DNA of 64,000 bases from Allosphingosinicella sp. (GCA_030447665.1 JAUJOJ010000001.1:180058-244057), one strand, 5' to 3'. Counted from the stretch's first letter, positions 41,078-51,007 are shown. Notes: generated by a model not told the origin, from the sequence alone. Numbers and translations are program-made.

Positions 41078-41434
41078 GTGGCGACACCAGACAGGCTTGA
41101 TCTCAACAGCGCCAGCAAGGAAGCGCTCGACGAAATCGACGGACTCAAGGGCCACGGCCACGAAATCGTCCGCTACCGGGAAGAGCGCGGCGGCTTCACC
41201 GGCGTAGAGCAATTGGACGAAGTTCCGGGCCTCACCGGCAAGGTCGGCCCCGAGACGATGAGGCGGCTAAAGTCGGCGGCCGCTGACCCGTTCAAGAAAC
41301 GCCGGATCCAGCTGCCGACCAGCGGACCGTCGTTCGCCCTGGGCGAGGATGCGATCGCACTATCCGGCTCCGGGAACCCTGTCCCGCCGCTCCTCGATCA
41401 GAGGCGCGCGAATTCGGGCTCGAACTCGGGATGA
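41078..41434 (+). CDS. Helix-hairpin-helix (ComEA-like) protein
   Basis: 118 residues from GTG 41078. The HhH pair is clear: LDLNSASKEALDEIDGLKGH then GHEIVRYREERGGFTGVEQL, DEVPGLTGKVGPETMRRLKS. Such domains bind DNA non-specifically, but there is no signal or membrane segment as in ComEA, so a cytosolic role is likelier. The last 40 residues look non-conserved and overlap the convergent glutamine amidotransferase gene, so the true stop may be earlier, hidden by an indel. Confidence 0.7.
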   Translation: MATPDRLDLNSASKEALDEIDGLKGHGHEIVRYREERGGFTGVEQLDEVPGLTGKVGPETMRRLKSAAADPFKKRRIQLPTSGPSFALGEDAIALSGSGNPVPPLLDQRRANSGSNSG

Positions 41435-41966
41435 CATTGAAAGGAGATGGCGGGCTGATCGTCATACGCCCGACTCCGAACGGCGTGAACGGACTTGCGG
41501 CGACCACGCGGCTTTGCGGCGGCTGGCGGACGATCTGGTCCTGATGCGAGACCGGGACCGAAAAGCCATCCACCGGGTCCATCCAGGGCGCCGCCTCCCG
41601 CACCTCGTAGCGATGGAGGCCGATGCCCCAGCCTTTGTCCGACTTCTCGACGCGGCCGCCAAATGCCTCCGCCATGATCTGGTGTCCGAAACAGATGCCG
41701 ACCAGCTTGGCCTTGCCCTTGGTCTCCTGAAGAAAGGTCTTGAGCCCGGGGATCCACGGAAGATCGTCATACACGCCTGCGGCCGAGCCGGTGATGAGAT
41801 AAGCGTCCTCATCTTCAGGCCGCTCGGGATAGTCGCCGGCCGTGACCGCGTAAGTTCGGGTCTGGTGGTGCTCGCCCAGGAGGCGCATCAACATGGCGTC
41901 GTAGCGGCCGAACCGTCCCTCCAAGGCGGCCGACGGCCGGCCGGTCTCCAAAATTCCGATCTTCAT
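41292..41966 (-). CDS. Class I glutamine amidotransferase-like protein (two frameshifts)
   Basis: About 225-230 residues. The start is MKIGILETGRPSAALEGRFG. The nucleophile Cys is in KLVGICFGHQIMAEAFGG, and the catalytic His/Glu pair in SFQCHPEFEPEFARL, reached by a frame change near 41475. A second change near 41400 is needed to reach the C-terminal helix (LVGSWIRRFLNG-type sequence). It resembles stand-alone GMP-synthase-like amidotransferases (YfeJ type), whose acceptor is unknown. The end position is approximate. Confidence 0.82.
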   Translation of the reverse strand: MKIGILETGRPSAALEGRFGRYDAMLMRLLGEHHQTRTYAVTAGDYPERPEDEDAYLITGSAAGVYDDLPWIPGLKTFLQETKGKAKLVGICFGHQIMAEAFGGRVEKSDKGWGIGLHRYEVREAAPWMDPVDGFSVPVSHQDQIVRQPPQSRVVAASPFTPFGVGRMTISPPSPFNVIPSSSPNSRASDRGAAGQGSRSRIVRSHPRPGRTTVRWSAAGSGVS

Positions 41967-42039
41967 CGCACCGCCACTCGCAAAGCGCGAAGAAAGGCTT
42001 TAACCTTCAGACGGTTCCACTTCCCGGTGAGATTTCCGC

Positions 42040-42881
42040 ATGAGCACCGCCCCGGCCATCCTTCATCAAGACTATGACACCGCCGACATCATGCGCGGCC
42101 TCTACGGCGACGGCATCATCGCGCTCAAAGGCGCGTTCAGCCGCGACTGGGCGGCGCGGATGCGGAGGATATCGAAGGCCTGTTCGAGGAAGCGCGGCGG
42201 GTTCCGGGCGGCGCATTGCCACGCGGGCCGGAGCGCTTCTACGTCGAGGTCCACCCGGAGCGGATCCGCGGCTTCGTCGACATCGCCACTCACCCATGGT
42301 TCGTTGCCGTGTGCGAAGCCGTGCTTGGGCCCGACTACAAGATCGTCGAGATCGGCTTCGACATCCCTTTCCCGGGCGCGGCCGACCAGCCGTGGCACCG
42401 GGACTTCCCCTCCCCGGCCGCGACGCTCGAGGGGAGGAGGCTGAACTCGCTGGCGTTCAATCTCACCGCGGTGGACACGATCCCGGAAATGGGCCCGTTC
42501 GAGATCGCATTGGGGACGCAGTGGGACGATCTCACCGGCTATCCGAATGAGATGTTCCCGCCCAAGGAGCTTTGGCCGCGTTATCGCGCGCGCATGGTCC
42601 AGAAGATGCCGCAGATGGGGGATATGTCGGCGCGCTCGGCGCTGACCATCCACCGCGGCACCGCCAATCGATCGAGCCAATCCCGCCCCGTCCTGGTCGT
42701 CGGCGTCGACGCCCCCGATGCGACCAACGCCAATCATCACGATCTGCAGATCACCCGCCCCTATGCCGCGAGCCTGCCCGAGCGCGTGCTGAACCACCTC
42801 ACCCACCGCCTGGTGGACGCGCCTGAAATGGTGATCCAGCACCACACGATCGAGGGCCTGCTGACTCCGGCGGAATATTAA
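42040..42881 (+). CDS. Phytanoyl-CoA dioxygenase-family protein (one frameshift)
   Basis: Fe(II)/2-oxoglutarate oxygenase fold, about 280 residues. The N-terminus MSTAPAILHQDYDTADIMRG shifts frame near 42165 (AARM to EDIEGLFEEARRVPGGALPR). The metal site is probably the HxD of QPWHRDFPSPAATLEG and a distal His in ALTIHRGTANRSS, where the Arg/Ser region would bind the co-substrate. The substrate is unknown; the family includes hydroxylases of lipids, amino acids and siderophores. It diverges from the amidotransferase gene over about 70 bases. Confidence 0.82.
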
Positions 42882-42999
42882 GCGGCGTCCTGGGCTGCCC
42901 TCATGCAGCGGAACCGGCTGCCCGGCGTTTCTGTTAACCAAGGACGGCGCGGGGGCGCCTGACCGGCCGGAAAGAGCCGGTGAAAAGCAGGAGGACATG

Positions 43000-43380
43000 A
43001 TGAAGAAGCTGGCTATCTTCACCGCCGTTGCAGGGCTGACCCTCGTCAGCGCGGCGCCCTCGCATTGGAGCCGCGGCGCGGACGGCGATGAATGGGCCGG
43101 GCGCGGCTACCCGCCCTGCTCCCGTACGGTCACGGATCGGTGCATCCAGCTTTACGAGCGCGGCATCCGTACGCGGGCGAACCTGGCGCTCAACGAACGG
43201 CTTGGAATGGACGATCGCGTCGCGGCGATGGGCGGGCCTTACGAGCCTGCCGACGATGATGGGCGAGGACACGGCGCAGCCTGGCCGCGCACCTCCCGGA
43301 GCGATTATCCCGCTTGCTCGCGGACGGTGACCGACCGCTGCATTCAGCTTTACGAGCGCGGCGTGCGCCGGATCCGCTGA
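43000..43380 (+). CDS. Secreted protein with duplicated Cys motif
   Basis: 126 residues. A signal peptide (KKLAIFTAVAGLTLVSAAP) is followed by two near-identical 20-residue motifs, YPPCSRTVTDRCIQLYERGI (residues 37-56) and YPACSRTVTDRCIQLYERGV (103-122). A non-repeated acidic linker separates them. Each motif holds a Cys pair seven residues apart. The first halves of the two copies differ at many synonymous positions, so selection seems to hold the protein sequence. AGGAGG lies 5-6 bases before the ATG at 43000. The gene converges with addB 5 bases away. Function unknown. Confidence 0.75.
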   Translation: MKKLAIFTAVAGLTLVSAAPSHWSRGADGDEWAGRGYPPCSRTVTDRCIQLYERGIRTRANLALNERLGMDDRVAAMGGPYEPADDDGRGHGAAWPRTSRSDYPACSRTVTDRCIQLYERGVRRIR

Positions 43381-43385
43381 TCGGC

Positions 43386-46326
43386 TCAACGCTGCTCGCG
43401 CCCGTACCATTCGTCGAGGCGCATCAGCTGGTCATATTCGGCGTATGGCGCATATTCCGGGTGGAGCTTGGCCGTGAACGGCTCCGAGCCGGTGAGCCAT
43501 GCGCGGCGGCGATGAAGTTGCGCGCCGCCATGGTCGTGAATTCGCCGGCATCGATGCCGTTCCTGCCGCCGACGGGACTGGTGACATAGCCGATCCTGCC
43601 GTTCTTCTTCGCAAGCGACCAATATTCGAAGCAGCTCGGCGTTCCCTTCAGGCCCTCGAAACCGCCGCCCTCGGCCATCAGGCCCAACAGGCCGAGCTGC
43701 ATGGAATAGCCTTCCGCCACCGCCTTCGGGCCGGGCGGCGTCCCCGTCTTGTAGTCGAGAATGACGAGGCTCCCGTCGGACGCCCGGTCGATCCGGTCCG
43801 CCATACCCTGAGCTTCACGCCCGCCAGTCCATCTCGCCCCAGGCCTCGGCCTTGAGCGGCAGACGGCCGGCTTCCTTGTTCTTCCGCACTTCCTCGGCGA
43901 TCCAGTCGATCGCCTCGAGCAGTCGCGGCTGCCAGAGGGCGCGCATCAGCGGATGGGCTGAGCTCGCCTGGAGCAAGGCTTCCGCGCGCGCGCGAAGCCT
44001 GGCAGGGTCGCAATCATCCTCCTTCATCCAGGCTTCCAGCACATCGTGCACGGCGGTCCCCGCCAGGCCGGGGCTTGGATCGGCATCGATCACGTCCAGC
44101 GCCGACAGCCTCAACATCTTCCTGGCGTAAAGGCGAACGGGTCCGCCTTCAGCCGGTCGACCTCGGTGACCGAGATCCGGTCGGGCCGCAACGCGATCGG
44201 CGGATTGGGCGCTGGCTGCTCGGCGGGGCGGTGCGCATCGGGCCTGTCCAGCGCCTGCGCCCATCTCTTGGGGTGCGGCGCGCGGGTGAGCCCGCCCGTC
44301 ATGGCTTCCAGTCTCAGCCAGAAACGGGATGCGACGGCCGGAGCGCGGGCGCGCGGCGCGCACGTGACGAGCACCTGCCGGCCGCCGAGCGCGCTCGCCA
44401 GATCGTGCGCGGCAAGGCCGATGCGGCGCTCCAGCCCCGGAAGCCCGAGCTCATGCCGGATGCGCGGCGCCAGCCAGGGATCGGGCGTCGGGAGCGCGGG
44501 CCAGGTGCCTTCGTTGAGGCCGCCGAGCACCATCAGGTCGGCATGCTGCAGCCGCGCCTCGAGGAGGCCCCAGATGAAGATCCTCGGATGCTGTCCGTAA
44601 GGCGGACGGATCGCGACCGCGGACATGAGCTGACCGAGGAGCTGCGGGAAGCTGGCGGACAGGACGCGGCCGGGACCGTTCAGCGAGGCGGGTTCGGCAA
44701 GCGTGAACAGCTCCGCTGCCGCCCGTCCGGCAACGCCGGCCCAAACCTCGTTTCCGCTGAGCTCGGAGGCTGTCTCGCGCAAGGCTGCCGTCAGGCCCGA
44801 AATGCTCGGCCGCTGCGCCGAGAATGCCGTTTCCAGCGGGCGCAGCATGGATCGGACCGATTGCCACCATTCCCCTGCCCGCTTGCGGATTTCACGATCG
44901 CGGCCGCTCCAGTCGGAAAGATATTCGGAAACTCCTCCAGTCCCGCCGGCGGACGCGGGCCGCGCAGCGCAAGATCGAGAATGCGGGCGCCTTCCAGCCA
45001 TTCGAGCCGGCCCTCGCCGCGCATCGCCAGCGGATGCTTCAAGGCCGAGAGTAGCGGAACCGGCGCGAAATTCTCCCGAAGCGGCGGCGGCCAGGGCAAG
45101 CAGGAAGGTGCCGGGCGGGGTCTCGGAAAGCGGGCGTCCCGCGCTGTCGTCGGCCTCGATGCCCCAGCGCCTCAGATGCGCGGAAACGCGGCGGGCGAGC
45201 TTCCGATCCGGCGTCACCAGGGCTGCCGTCCGCCCCGGCTCCTCGACCGCCTCGCGAAGCGCGATCGCGACGGCCTGGGCCTCTTCGGCCGGATCGGCGA
45301 GCTCAAGCGCGCGAACCCCGGTGAGGCGGCGGTCGGCCGGCCGCAGATCCTGCCATTTGGAGCTGAACGGCGGGGGTCATGGCATTGGCGATGGCGCGGC
45401 TTCGAACCGCCGGCGCGTCACGGCCTCCGCCCCAGCGCCAGCGCCGGGCTCGACCTCGGCGCGGCCGACGCCCATCCGGTCGAGGAGCAGCTTCAGGTGA
45501 AACTGGGGATGGGTTTCGATGGAGCGGCGACGGTGCCCGGTCACGGGATCGGGATCGTGCGGGCCCAGCGCCGCCCATTCGGCTTCCGGCAAGCGGGTAT
45601 CGAGCGCTGGAGGATCACCATGCCCTCTGGGAGCCTCGCCACCACGCGAAGAAGCCGCGCGATCGCAGGCGCGCCGGTGGTGATGCCCGGCGGCAACGAC
45701 GAACCCGCTGGGTGGCCGCTCGCGCCAGCGCTTCGCGACCGCCCAAGCAGACGATTGCGGCGGTCGCTGAGGTCGATCCGCGCCGCTCCAAAAGCGCCGG
45801 CCATTCCCTGAGGATCAGGCTCAAGCGGTCGAGGACTTCGCCAGTGGACGGACAGGGGTCCGGCAGATCCGCAGTGAAATCGCGAAGGCGGGCTGGATCC
45901 ACCTCCTCGATCAGAAGCTGGTCGAGCGTGCGCGAGGTCCTGCGCCAGGCGCAGCGCCTCGGCCGCGTCGATGTCGCCCGGCATGTGCTGCTGGACGAGG
46001 CGGGCAAGCAAGAAAGGCGCTCGGTCGGATCAACGGCAGGCGGAATCCTCGCAGCCTCGTCCAGCGGCTCGAAGGCGCCGCCGATCCGCTCGTCGAGTTT
46101 GGGATCGCCCACCGGAATGAGCCGCGGCAGGAGGAGCTCCCCGTCGGAGCGCCGGACGAATGCGTCCGTGATCGCGCGCCCGGCGCGATTGCTGGGGATC
46201 AGGAGGATCCCCTGCGCCAGCCTGGTCTTGTCGCCGCCGAAGCGGGCGAGCAGCCCGGCTGCGAGCGTCGGCAAAGGCGCGGTGCGGCGGGATGGTGTAG
46301 ACGGCTGGCCTGGGCGAATTCACCAT
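43386..46326 (-). CDS. addB: Double-strand break repair protein AddB (many frameshifts)
   Basis: About 980 residues in fragments. The N-terminus is VNSPRPAVYTIPPHRAFADA, then LLARFGGDKTRLAQGILLIP and SNRAGRAITDAFVRRS. The middle has IFIWGLLEARLQHADLMVLG, GLNEGTWPALPTPDPWLAPR and RISVTEVDRLKADPFAF. The C-terminal nuclease has AMADRIDRASDGSLVILDYK with the TG following, the PD-(D/E)xK-type core, and ends HPEYAPYAEYDQLMRLDEWY. At least eight frame changes occur, among them near 46270, 45385, 45085, 44930, 44125, 43810 and 43500. AddB pairs with AddA to process DNA ends. AddA is not downstream here. The start ATG is 46326, 11 bases after murU. Confidence 0.85.
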
Positions 46327-46337
46327 CTTGCTCCAGC

Positions 46338-47098
46338 CTATGCGAGGCCGAGAATCTCTTCGGTTTTCCGAATGTTGGGGGCGCGCCGACATCGAACCAA
46401 AGCCCTGGTGCCGGCTCCGAAGCAGCGGCCCGCCTCGATCGCGCGGTCCCACAGGATGTTGGTCGAGAAAGGCCCCTCCGGGACCTCCCAGAGAAAAAGC
46501 CGCTTCGAGAGCATCTTGAATGCCGGTATAGACGAAGGGGGCGACGGTGCCCGGCTTCTTCCGGCGAATGGCGCCCGATGCGCTCATGTGGAAGTCGCCC
46601 TGCCCGTCATGGCAGTTCGCACGCGCCAGCGGCACGAGAAGGAGCAAGGCGTCCATGCGCTCGTCGTCCCAAAGGGCGGCAAGCTGGCGCAGAGTGTCGA
46701 CCGGGCCATCGACCCACAGATTGTCGGAATTGACGACGAGGAAAGGATCGGCGTCGATCAGCGGCAGCGCCTTGACCAGGCCGCCGCCGGTTTCGAGCAG
46801 GAGATCGCGCTCGTCCGAGACAGCGATCTCAATGCCTTTTACCCTTGTCTTGAGATGCTCTTCGAGCACATCGGGAAGATAGTGGACGTTGACGACCGCC
46901 TTCTTCACTCCGGCCGCCCTGAGCCGGTCGAAGGCGTGGTCGAGGAGGGCGCGCGGCGACTTCAACCAAAGGCTTGGGACGGGTGGCGGTGAGCGGCCGC
47001 ATCCGTTTGCCAAGGCCCGCAGCCATTACCATCGCCACCTCCGGCACCTCGGCAACCGGATCGGGGCGAAGCGAGAGCGGGCGCTTTTGGCGGCTCAC
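46338..47098 (-). CDS. murU: N-acetylmuramate-1-phosphate uridylyltransferase MurU-like (frameshifts)
   Basis: Nucleotidyltransferase of the cell-wall recycling bypass to UDP-MurNAc. After the GTG at 47098 come the signature VAMVMAAGLGKRMRPLTATR and PKPLVEVA. Then come LLDHAFDRLRAAGVKKAVVN, DERDLLLETGGGLVKALPLI and VVNSDNLWVDGPVDTLRQLA. The corrected C-terminus NIRKTEEILGLA stops at 46338. Frame changes lie near 46955, 46500 and 46380. The start overlaps the amgK stop and the end is 11 bases from addB, so this is one operon with amgK. Confidence 0.88.
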
Positions 47099-48093
47099 CG
47101 GGGGTGCCTTCGGCCCAGGCGGCGGCGCGCTTTTCCTTCGGCACGTTCACCTCGAACCAGTCCCGCACCGGCTCCAGCGCCGGATGCTGGAGGTCCCGTT
47201 CCAACAGGCCCCACATGCGCGGCTGGAACGATCGTAATGCGGTTTGGCGTCGCCTTCCACAAGCGCGTGAAGACGCCGAGGATGCGCGTGTTCCGCTGCG
47301 CAGCCAGCGTCCAATAGGCACTTTCGAAGGCGGCATCGCAGCCGGTTGCAGCTAGATAGCGGTCCAGCATCGCCCGTTCCACCGCCGGCGTCACGTCGCG
47401 GCGGGCATCTTCAAGCACCGAGGCAAGGTCAGCCGGGTGCCCGACCACCGCATCCTGGAAATCGAGCAGCCCGAAATGCCTGACGCCGCTCCGGCCTTCG
47501 ACCAGCATGATGTTCTCGGCATGGAAGTCGCGCAGCACCGTTACCGGCCCCAATCCATCGCCGGCGACCCGCTCGAGCACGGCACGCCAGGCTGCGCGAT
47601 ATCCTTCGACGTCCACGTCGAGATCCAGCGCCTTGCAATACCATTCCGGGAACAGCTGCAGCTCGTCGAGCCATTGGGTGAGGCCGTGCGGACGCAAGCC
47701 CGGCATAGGCTCGCGGCGATGAAGATGGACGAGCAGGTCCACCGCCATCGCGTATAGCTCGGTCTCCCGCTCCGGCGTCGCATCGAGCGTTTCGCGAAGG
47801 CGAGCGTCGCCGAGATCGTCCAGGAGGAGGAGCCCGCGCTCCAGATCGGAGGCCAGGATGCGCGGCGGCGAGAGACCGGCCCCGGTGAGCCATTCGGCGA
47901 CCGCAACAAAGGGTCGTGGATCCTCGTGCGGGGGCGGCGCGTCCATCAGCACGGCGCACTTGGCGCCGTCCACCACGCGAAAGTAGCGGCGAAAGGAGGC
48001 GTCGCCTGCAAGCGGGCGGATCTCGGCGTCCCTCCAGCCATGTTCGGCGAGGAAATCGGGCGCCGCGGCAGGCGGAATCATCGGGGAGGCCAT
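47095..48093 (-). CDS. amgK: Anomeric MurNAc/GlcNAc kinase AmgK (frameshifts near the 3' end)
   Basis: Aminoglycoside-phosphotransferase-like sugar kinase, about 332 residues. Landmarks are IRPLAGDASFRRYFRVVDG, AVLMDAPPPHEDPRPFVAVA and the Brenner-type motif VTVLRDFHAENIMLVEG. FGLLDFQDAVVGHPADLAS and YWTLAAQRNTRILGVFTRLW follow. Near 47245 the conserved PHYRSFQPRMWGLLERDLQH continues in another frame, so at least one compensated indel pair exists before the stop at 47095. The ATG at 48093 with GGGAGA upstream lies inside the end of tsaE. It works with MurU. Confidence 0.9.
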   Translation of the reverse strand: MASPMIPPAAAPDFLAEHGWRDAEIRPLAGDASFRRYFRVVDGAKCAVLMDAPPPHEDPRPFVAVAEWLTGAGLSPPRILASDLERGLLLLDDLGDARLRETLDATPERETELYAMAVDLLVHLHRREPMPGLRPHGLTQWLDELQLFPEWYCKALDLDVDVEGYRAAWRAVLERVAGDGLGPVTVLRDFHAENIMLVEGRSGVRHFGLLDFQDAVVGHPADLASVLEDARRDVTPAVERAMLDRYLAATGCDAAFESAYWTLAAQRNTRILGVFTRLWKATPNRITIVPAAHVGPVGTGPPASGAGAGAGLVRGERAEGKARRRLGRRHPR

Positions 48094-48515
48094 CGGCTCT
48101 CCCAAGCGGGCGGGACTCGGGCTGTCAAGGAGCGCTCGCCGCCGGGCGCCACGGCAAGATGCAGTTGAAGGGCGTCCTGCCACAGGTAAGGTCCGAGCCG
48201 CTCGGGCCATTCGATCACGAGCGCCGCATCCGTTCTGGCCTCGTCCAGCCCGAGTTCGGTCGTCTCGCCCGGATCTTCGATCCGGTAGAGATCGACATGC
48301 CAGAGCGGCGTCAGGAGATCCTCATAGGTCTGCACGATCGGGAATGTCGGGCTGCCGACATCGCCCTCGAAGCCGAGGCCCTGAAGAATTCCCCGTGTGA
48401 GGGTGGTTTTCCCCGCCCCCAGATTGCCGAACAGAGCGATGACGTCGCCGGGGCGCAGCTCCGCCGCGAGCGCGCGGCCCAGGCTTTCAGTGCTCTCCGC
48501 GGTCGCCAGGAGCAT
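48078..48515 (-). CDS. tsaE: tRNA threonylcarbamoyladenosine biosynthesis ATPase TsaE
   Basis: 145 residues. Walker A is ALFGNLGAGKTTLTRGILQG, followed by VGSPTFPIVQTYED and LWHVDLYRIEDPGETTELGL. ALVIEWPERLGPYL is the TsaE signature. It supports the TsaBD complex in making t6A on tRNAs that read ANN codons. It starts at the divL stop and overlaps amgK by 16 bases, the usual alphaproteobacterial context. Confidence 0.95.
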   Translation of the reverse strand: MLLATAESTESLGRALAAELRPGDVIALFGNLGAGKTTLTRGILQGLGFEGDVGSPTFPIVQTYEDLLTPLWHVDLYRIEDPGETTELGLDEARTDAALVIEWPERLGPYLWQDALQLHLAVAPGGERSLTARVPPAWESRWPPR

Positions 48516-50878
48516 CAGGCCTGGCGCGGCAGGCGAATGCTGACTGTCGTGCCCATGCCCGGCTCCGATTGCACGCCGATGGTGCCGCCATGGGCTTCGA
48601 TGAACTGCTTGGCGAGCGGGAGGCCGAGCCCGAGCGCCTCATCCCTCCCCTCTTCCGCCACCATCGTCCGATAGAAGCGGTCGAACATATGCGCCCTGTC
48701 GGCGGGCGGGATGCCGGGGCCGTTATCGGACACGGTGATCCGCGCCTCCCCATTCTCGCCGACGCCGTGCAGCAGGACCCGGCCTCCCGCAGAGGTGTAG
48801 GAAAGCGCGTTCTTGAGGATGTTCTCGAGCGATTGCCGCAGCCGCCGCCGGTCGCCGGTGATGGTGCCGAGCGACGGATCCACCTCGACCGCCAATTCCA
48901 CCGACTTCGCCGCAGCCCCAGGGCGCGCCTCCTCGGCGGCATCGCGGCAGAGGCCCTCGAGATCGACCTCGTCCTCGGCGAGCAAGAGACTGCCCGTGTC
49001 GCTTTGGGTGAGGTCGAGGACATTGTCTATGAGGCCGCTCAGCCTCCCGACCGATTCGAGGATGGCGCGGACATAATCGGCCGCGGTCGGCTGCAGCTCG
49101 CCCGCATAGCCACCTTCGAGCATCTCGGCGAAACCGGCAATCGAGGTGAGCGGCGTGCGCAGCTCATAGCTCATGTTGGAAACGAACGCCGTCTTGAGGC
49201 GGTCGGCTTCCTCCAAAGCCTCGTTGCGCTCGCGAAGCGCGGCTTCCATCCTGCGGCTGTCGGTGACGTCCAGCATCGTGAAAAGCGCGTTTCCGTCGGG
49301 CAGCGGCACCGCCGCGAACTCGAAGTCGCGGCCATCGGTGAAGGAGACCCGGCCCGCGCGCTGCTTGCGCTCCACCGTCGCGCTCCGAACCAGCTCCCGC
49401 ACCAACCCGGCATGGTCCGGATTTCGAAGCTTCTTCGCGATGTGCGGCGTCAGCGCGTCGACACGGGGATGCGTGCCGAGCATCTCCTCCTCGAAATCCC
49501 AGGTCTGCCGGAAGCGATTGTTCCAAAGGTGGAGCCGCCCGTCGGAGGCGAAGACGCCGATCGCTTCGAACAGATTGTCGAACGTGGCGGTGCGCACGCG
49601 CAGCAAGGTGTCGCGGGCGGAGGCGAGCTGGATCTGCTCGGTCCGATCCTCGAAGATCAGAACGAGACCGCCATCGGGAAGCGGCTGAGCGACCAGCCGC
49701 AGATGCTTGCCGCCGGGGAGCAGCCAGTCTTCCTCCTCCGCCGCCAGACCGGAGGTGAACCAGCGGCCCTTGTCTTCCTTCCAGTCGGGATAATCCCGCA
49801 CCTCGGGAAGGTTGCCGCTCTCGCGCATGCTGTCGAGCACGCGGTTGAACTCGGGCTGATCGCCGAGGAAATCGGCCCGGAGCGAAAAAAGCCGTGCAAA
49901 GGGCTGATTGTAGAAGATGAGGCTCCGGTCGCGTCCGAACTGGGCGACCCCGGCAGACAGCCGATCGAGCATGTCCCGCTGAACCCGGACGAAGCGGGCG
50001 AGATCGGCCCGCGCCTGATCGAGATCGTCGATATCGATCGCATAGCCCGCGACCCCGGTTTCGCCGAGCGGCACCTCGACCACGCGCATCATCCGCCGCT
50101 CGCCCGCAATCGTGGCGGGAACCGTGCGCTCCGTCGCTTCGCCTCTTTCGCGCACGGCCGCCGCCTGGGACAATGGATTGCGTCCGTCCGCCTCGTCGAC
50201 CAGCTCGATCCCGGCTTTGATCGCGGAGGTGGCATTGTCGGCCTCCACGGCGGCGACGTAAGCGCTGTTGACCATGGCCAGCCGGAGATCCGGCCCGCGA
50301 TACCACATCGGGAAGGGCGCCGCCTCCAGGAGCGCGGAGAGGGAGTCGAGGGCAGTGGTGACGCGCGCCAGCTCCCCCCTGATTTCCACGCCCTGCTGCT
50401 CGCTTTCCGTCGCATCGGTAAACCAGAGCAGGACGGACCTCGTCGGATAAGGCGGCGGAGCCGGGCCGCCCTGGACCTGGAGGAAGCGTGACGAGCCGCT
50501 CGGCCGCAGCGACAGGGAAAAGCTTGCGCCCGTAGCCGCGCTGTCGCGGACATGGCCGGCTAGGGAATGAAGATCGTCGGCCCCGAGCCCCTCATCCTGG
50601 CCCGAAAGGCCGTCGAGATCGGATGGCAGCTGCGAAAGTCCCAATAGGCCCGCGAGCCGCTGCCCCGCTTCGATCGATCGGTCGGGATGAACGATCAAGG
50701 CGGTAGCCGGGCCCGAATCCAGCAGCGCCTTGCAGCGCGCTTGGCCGTCGATGGCAGCCCGGCCGGCTGCGCTCTGCCGCGCGCCCCGCAGCACGAACCA
50801 CAAAGCCAGCGCGAGCCAGAGCCCCGAGAGCAGAGCGACACTGGCCAATGCCGTCCGAGAGATTTCCACCGAGCCCAT
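48515..50878 (-). CDS. divL: DivL-type PAS kinase with Tyr in the H-box
   Basis: 787 residues. One N-terminal membrane segment (ALASVALLSGLWLALALWFV) is followed by about 500 residues with at least three PAS-like regions, e.g. ALLEAAPFPMWYRGPDLRLA and AIGVFASDGRLHLWNNRFRQ. The H-box region reads FVSNMSYELRTPLTSIAGFA: residue 571 is Tyr where ordinary histidine kinases have the phospho-acceptor His. N-box (LENILKNALSYTS), G1 (VSDNGPGIPPADRAH) and G2 (ALGLGLPLAKQFIEAHGG) are intact. Caulobacter DivL (Tyr550) has the same change and works by binding DivK and CckA. Position beside tsaE agrees. Likely inner membrane, in cell-cycle signalling. Confidence 0.87.
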   Translation of the reverse strand: MGSVEISRTALASVALLSGLWLALALWFVLRGARQSAAGRAAIDGQARCKALLDSGPATALIVHPDRSIEAGQRLAGLLGLSQLPSDLDGLSGQDEGLGADDLHSLAGHVRDSAATGASFSLSLRPSGSSRFLQVQGGPAPPPYPTRSVLLWFTDATESEQQGVEIRGELARVTTALDSLSALLEAAPFPMWYRGPDLRLAMVNSAYVAAVEADNATSAIKAGIELVDEADGRNPLSQAAAVRERGEATERTVPATIAGERRMMRVVEVPLGETGVAGYAIDIDDLDQARADLARFVRVQRDMLDRLSAGVAQFGRDRSLIFYNQPFARLFSLRADFLGDQPEFNRVLDSMRESGNLPEVRDYPDWKEDKGRWFTSGLAAEEEDWLLPGGKHLRLVAQPLPDGGLVLIFEDRTEQIQLASARDTLLRVRTATFDNLFEAIGVFASDGRLHLWNNRFRQTWDFEEEMLGTHPRVDALTPHIAKKLRNPDHAGLVRELVRSATVERKQRAGRVSFTDGRDFEFAAVPLPDGNALFTMLDVTDSRRMEAALRERNEALEEADRLKTAFVSNMSYELRTPLTSIAGFAEMLEGGYAGELQPTAADYVRAILESVGRLSGLIDNVLDLTQSDTGSLLLAEDEVDLEGLCRDAAEEARPGAAAKSVELAVEVDPSLGTITGDRRRLRQSLENILKNALSYTSAGGRVLLHGVGENGEARITVSDNGPGIPPADRAHMFDRFYRTMVAEEGRDEALGLGLPLAKQFIEAHGGTIGVQSEPGMGTTVSIRLPRQA

Positions 50879-50894
50879 GTTCGCACTAATCTCT

Positions 50895-50935
50895 ACGGCC
50901 TGATCGGTTGAGGTGGAAGCAGAAGAGCTGCGCGG
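50895..50935. repeat. 62-bp REP-like element, partial copy
   Basis: ACGGCCTGATCGGTTGAGG, then TGGAAGC, matches the left half of the element at 63455-63516; the right half has diverged. It lies just upstream of the divL start, between divL and the TonB-dependent receptor gene. Confidence 0.65.
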
Positions 50936-51007
50936 AAGCTGATGCCGCGTGCAGAGGAACAGGGCTCCCATCCGAAGAAGGAAGCCCTGCTTTACACTTG
51001 CTTCAGA

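Noticed and set aside
48569-50491. 640-codon open frame, plus strand
   Set aside because: Antisense to divL, whose kinase motifs fix the coding strand.
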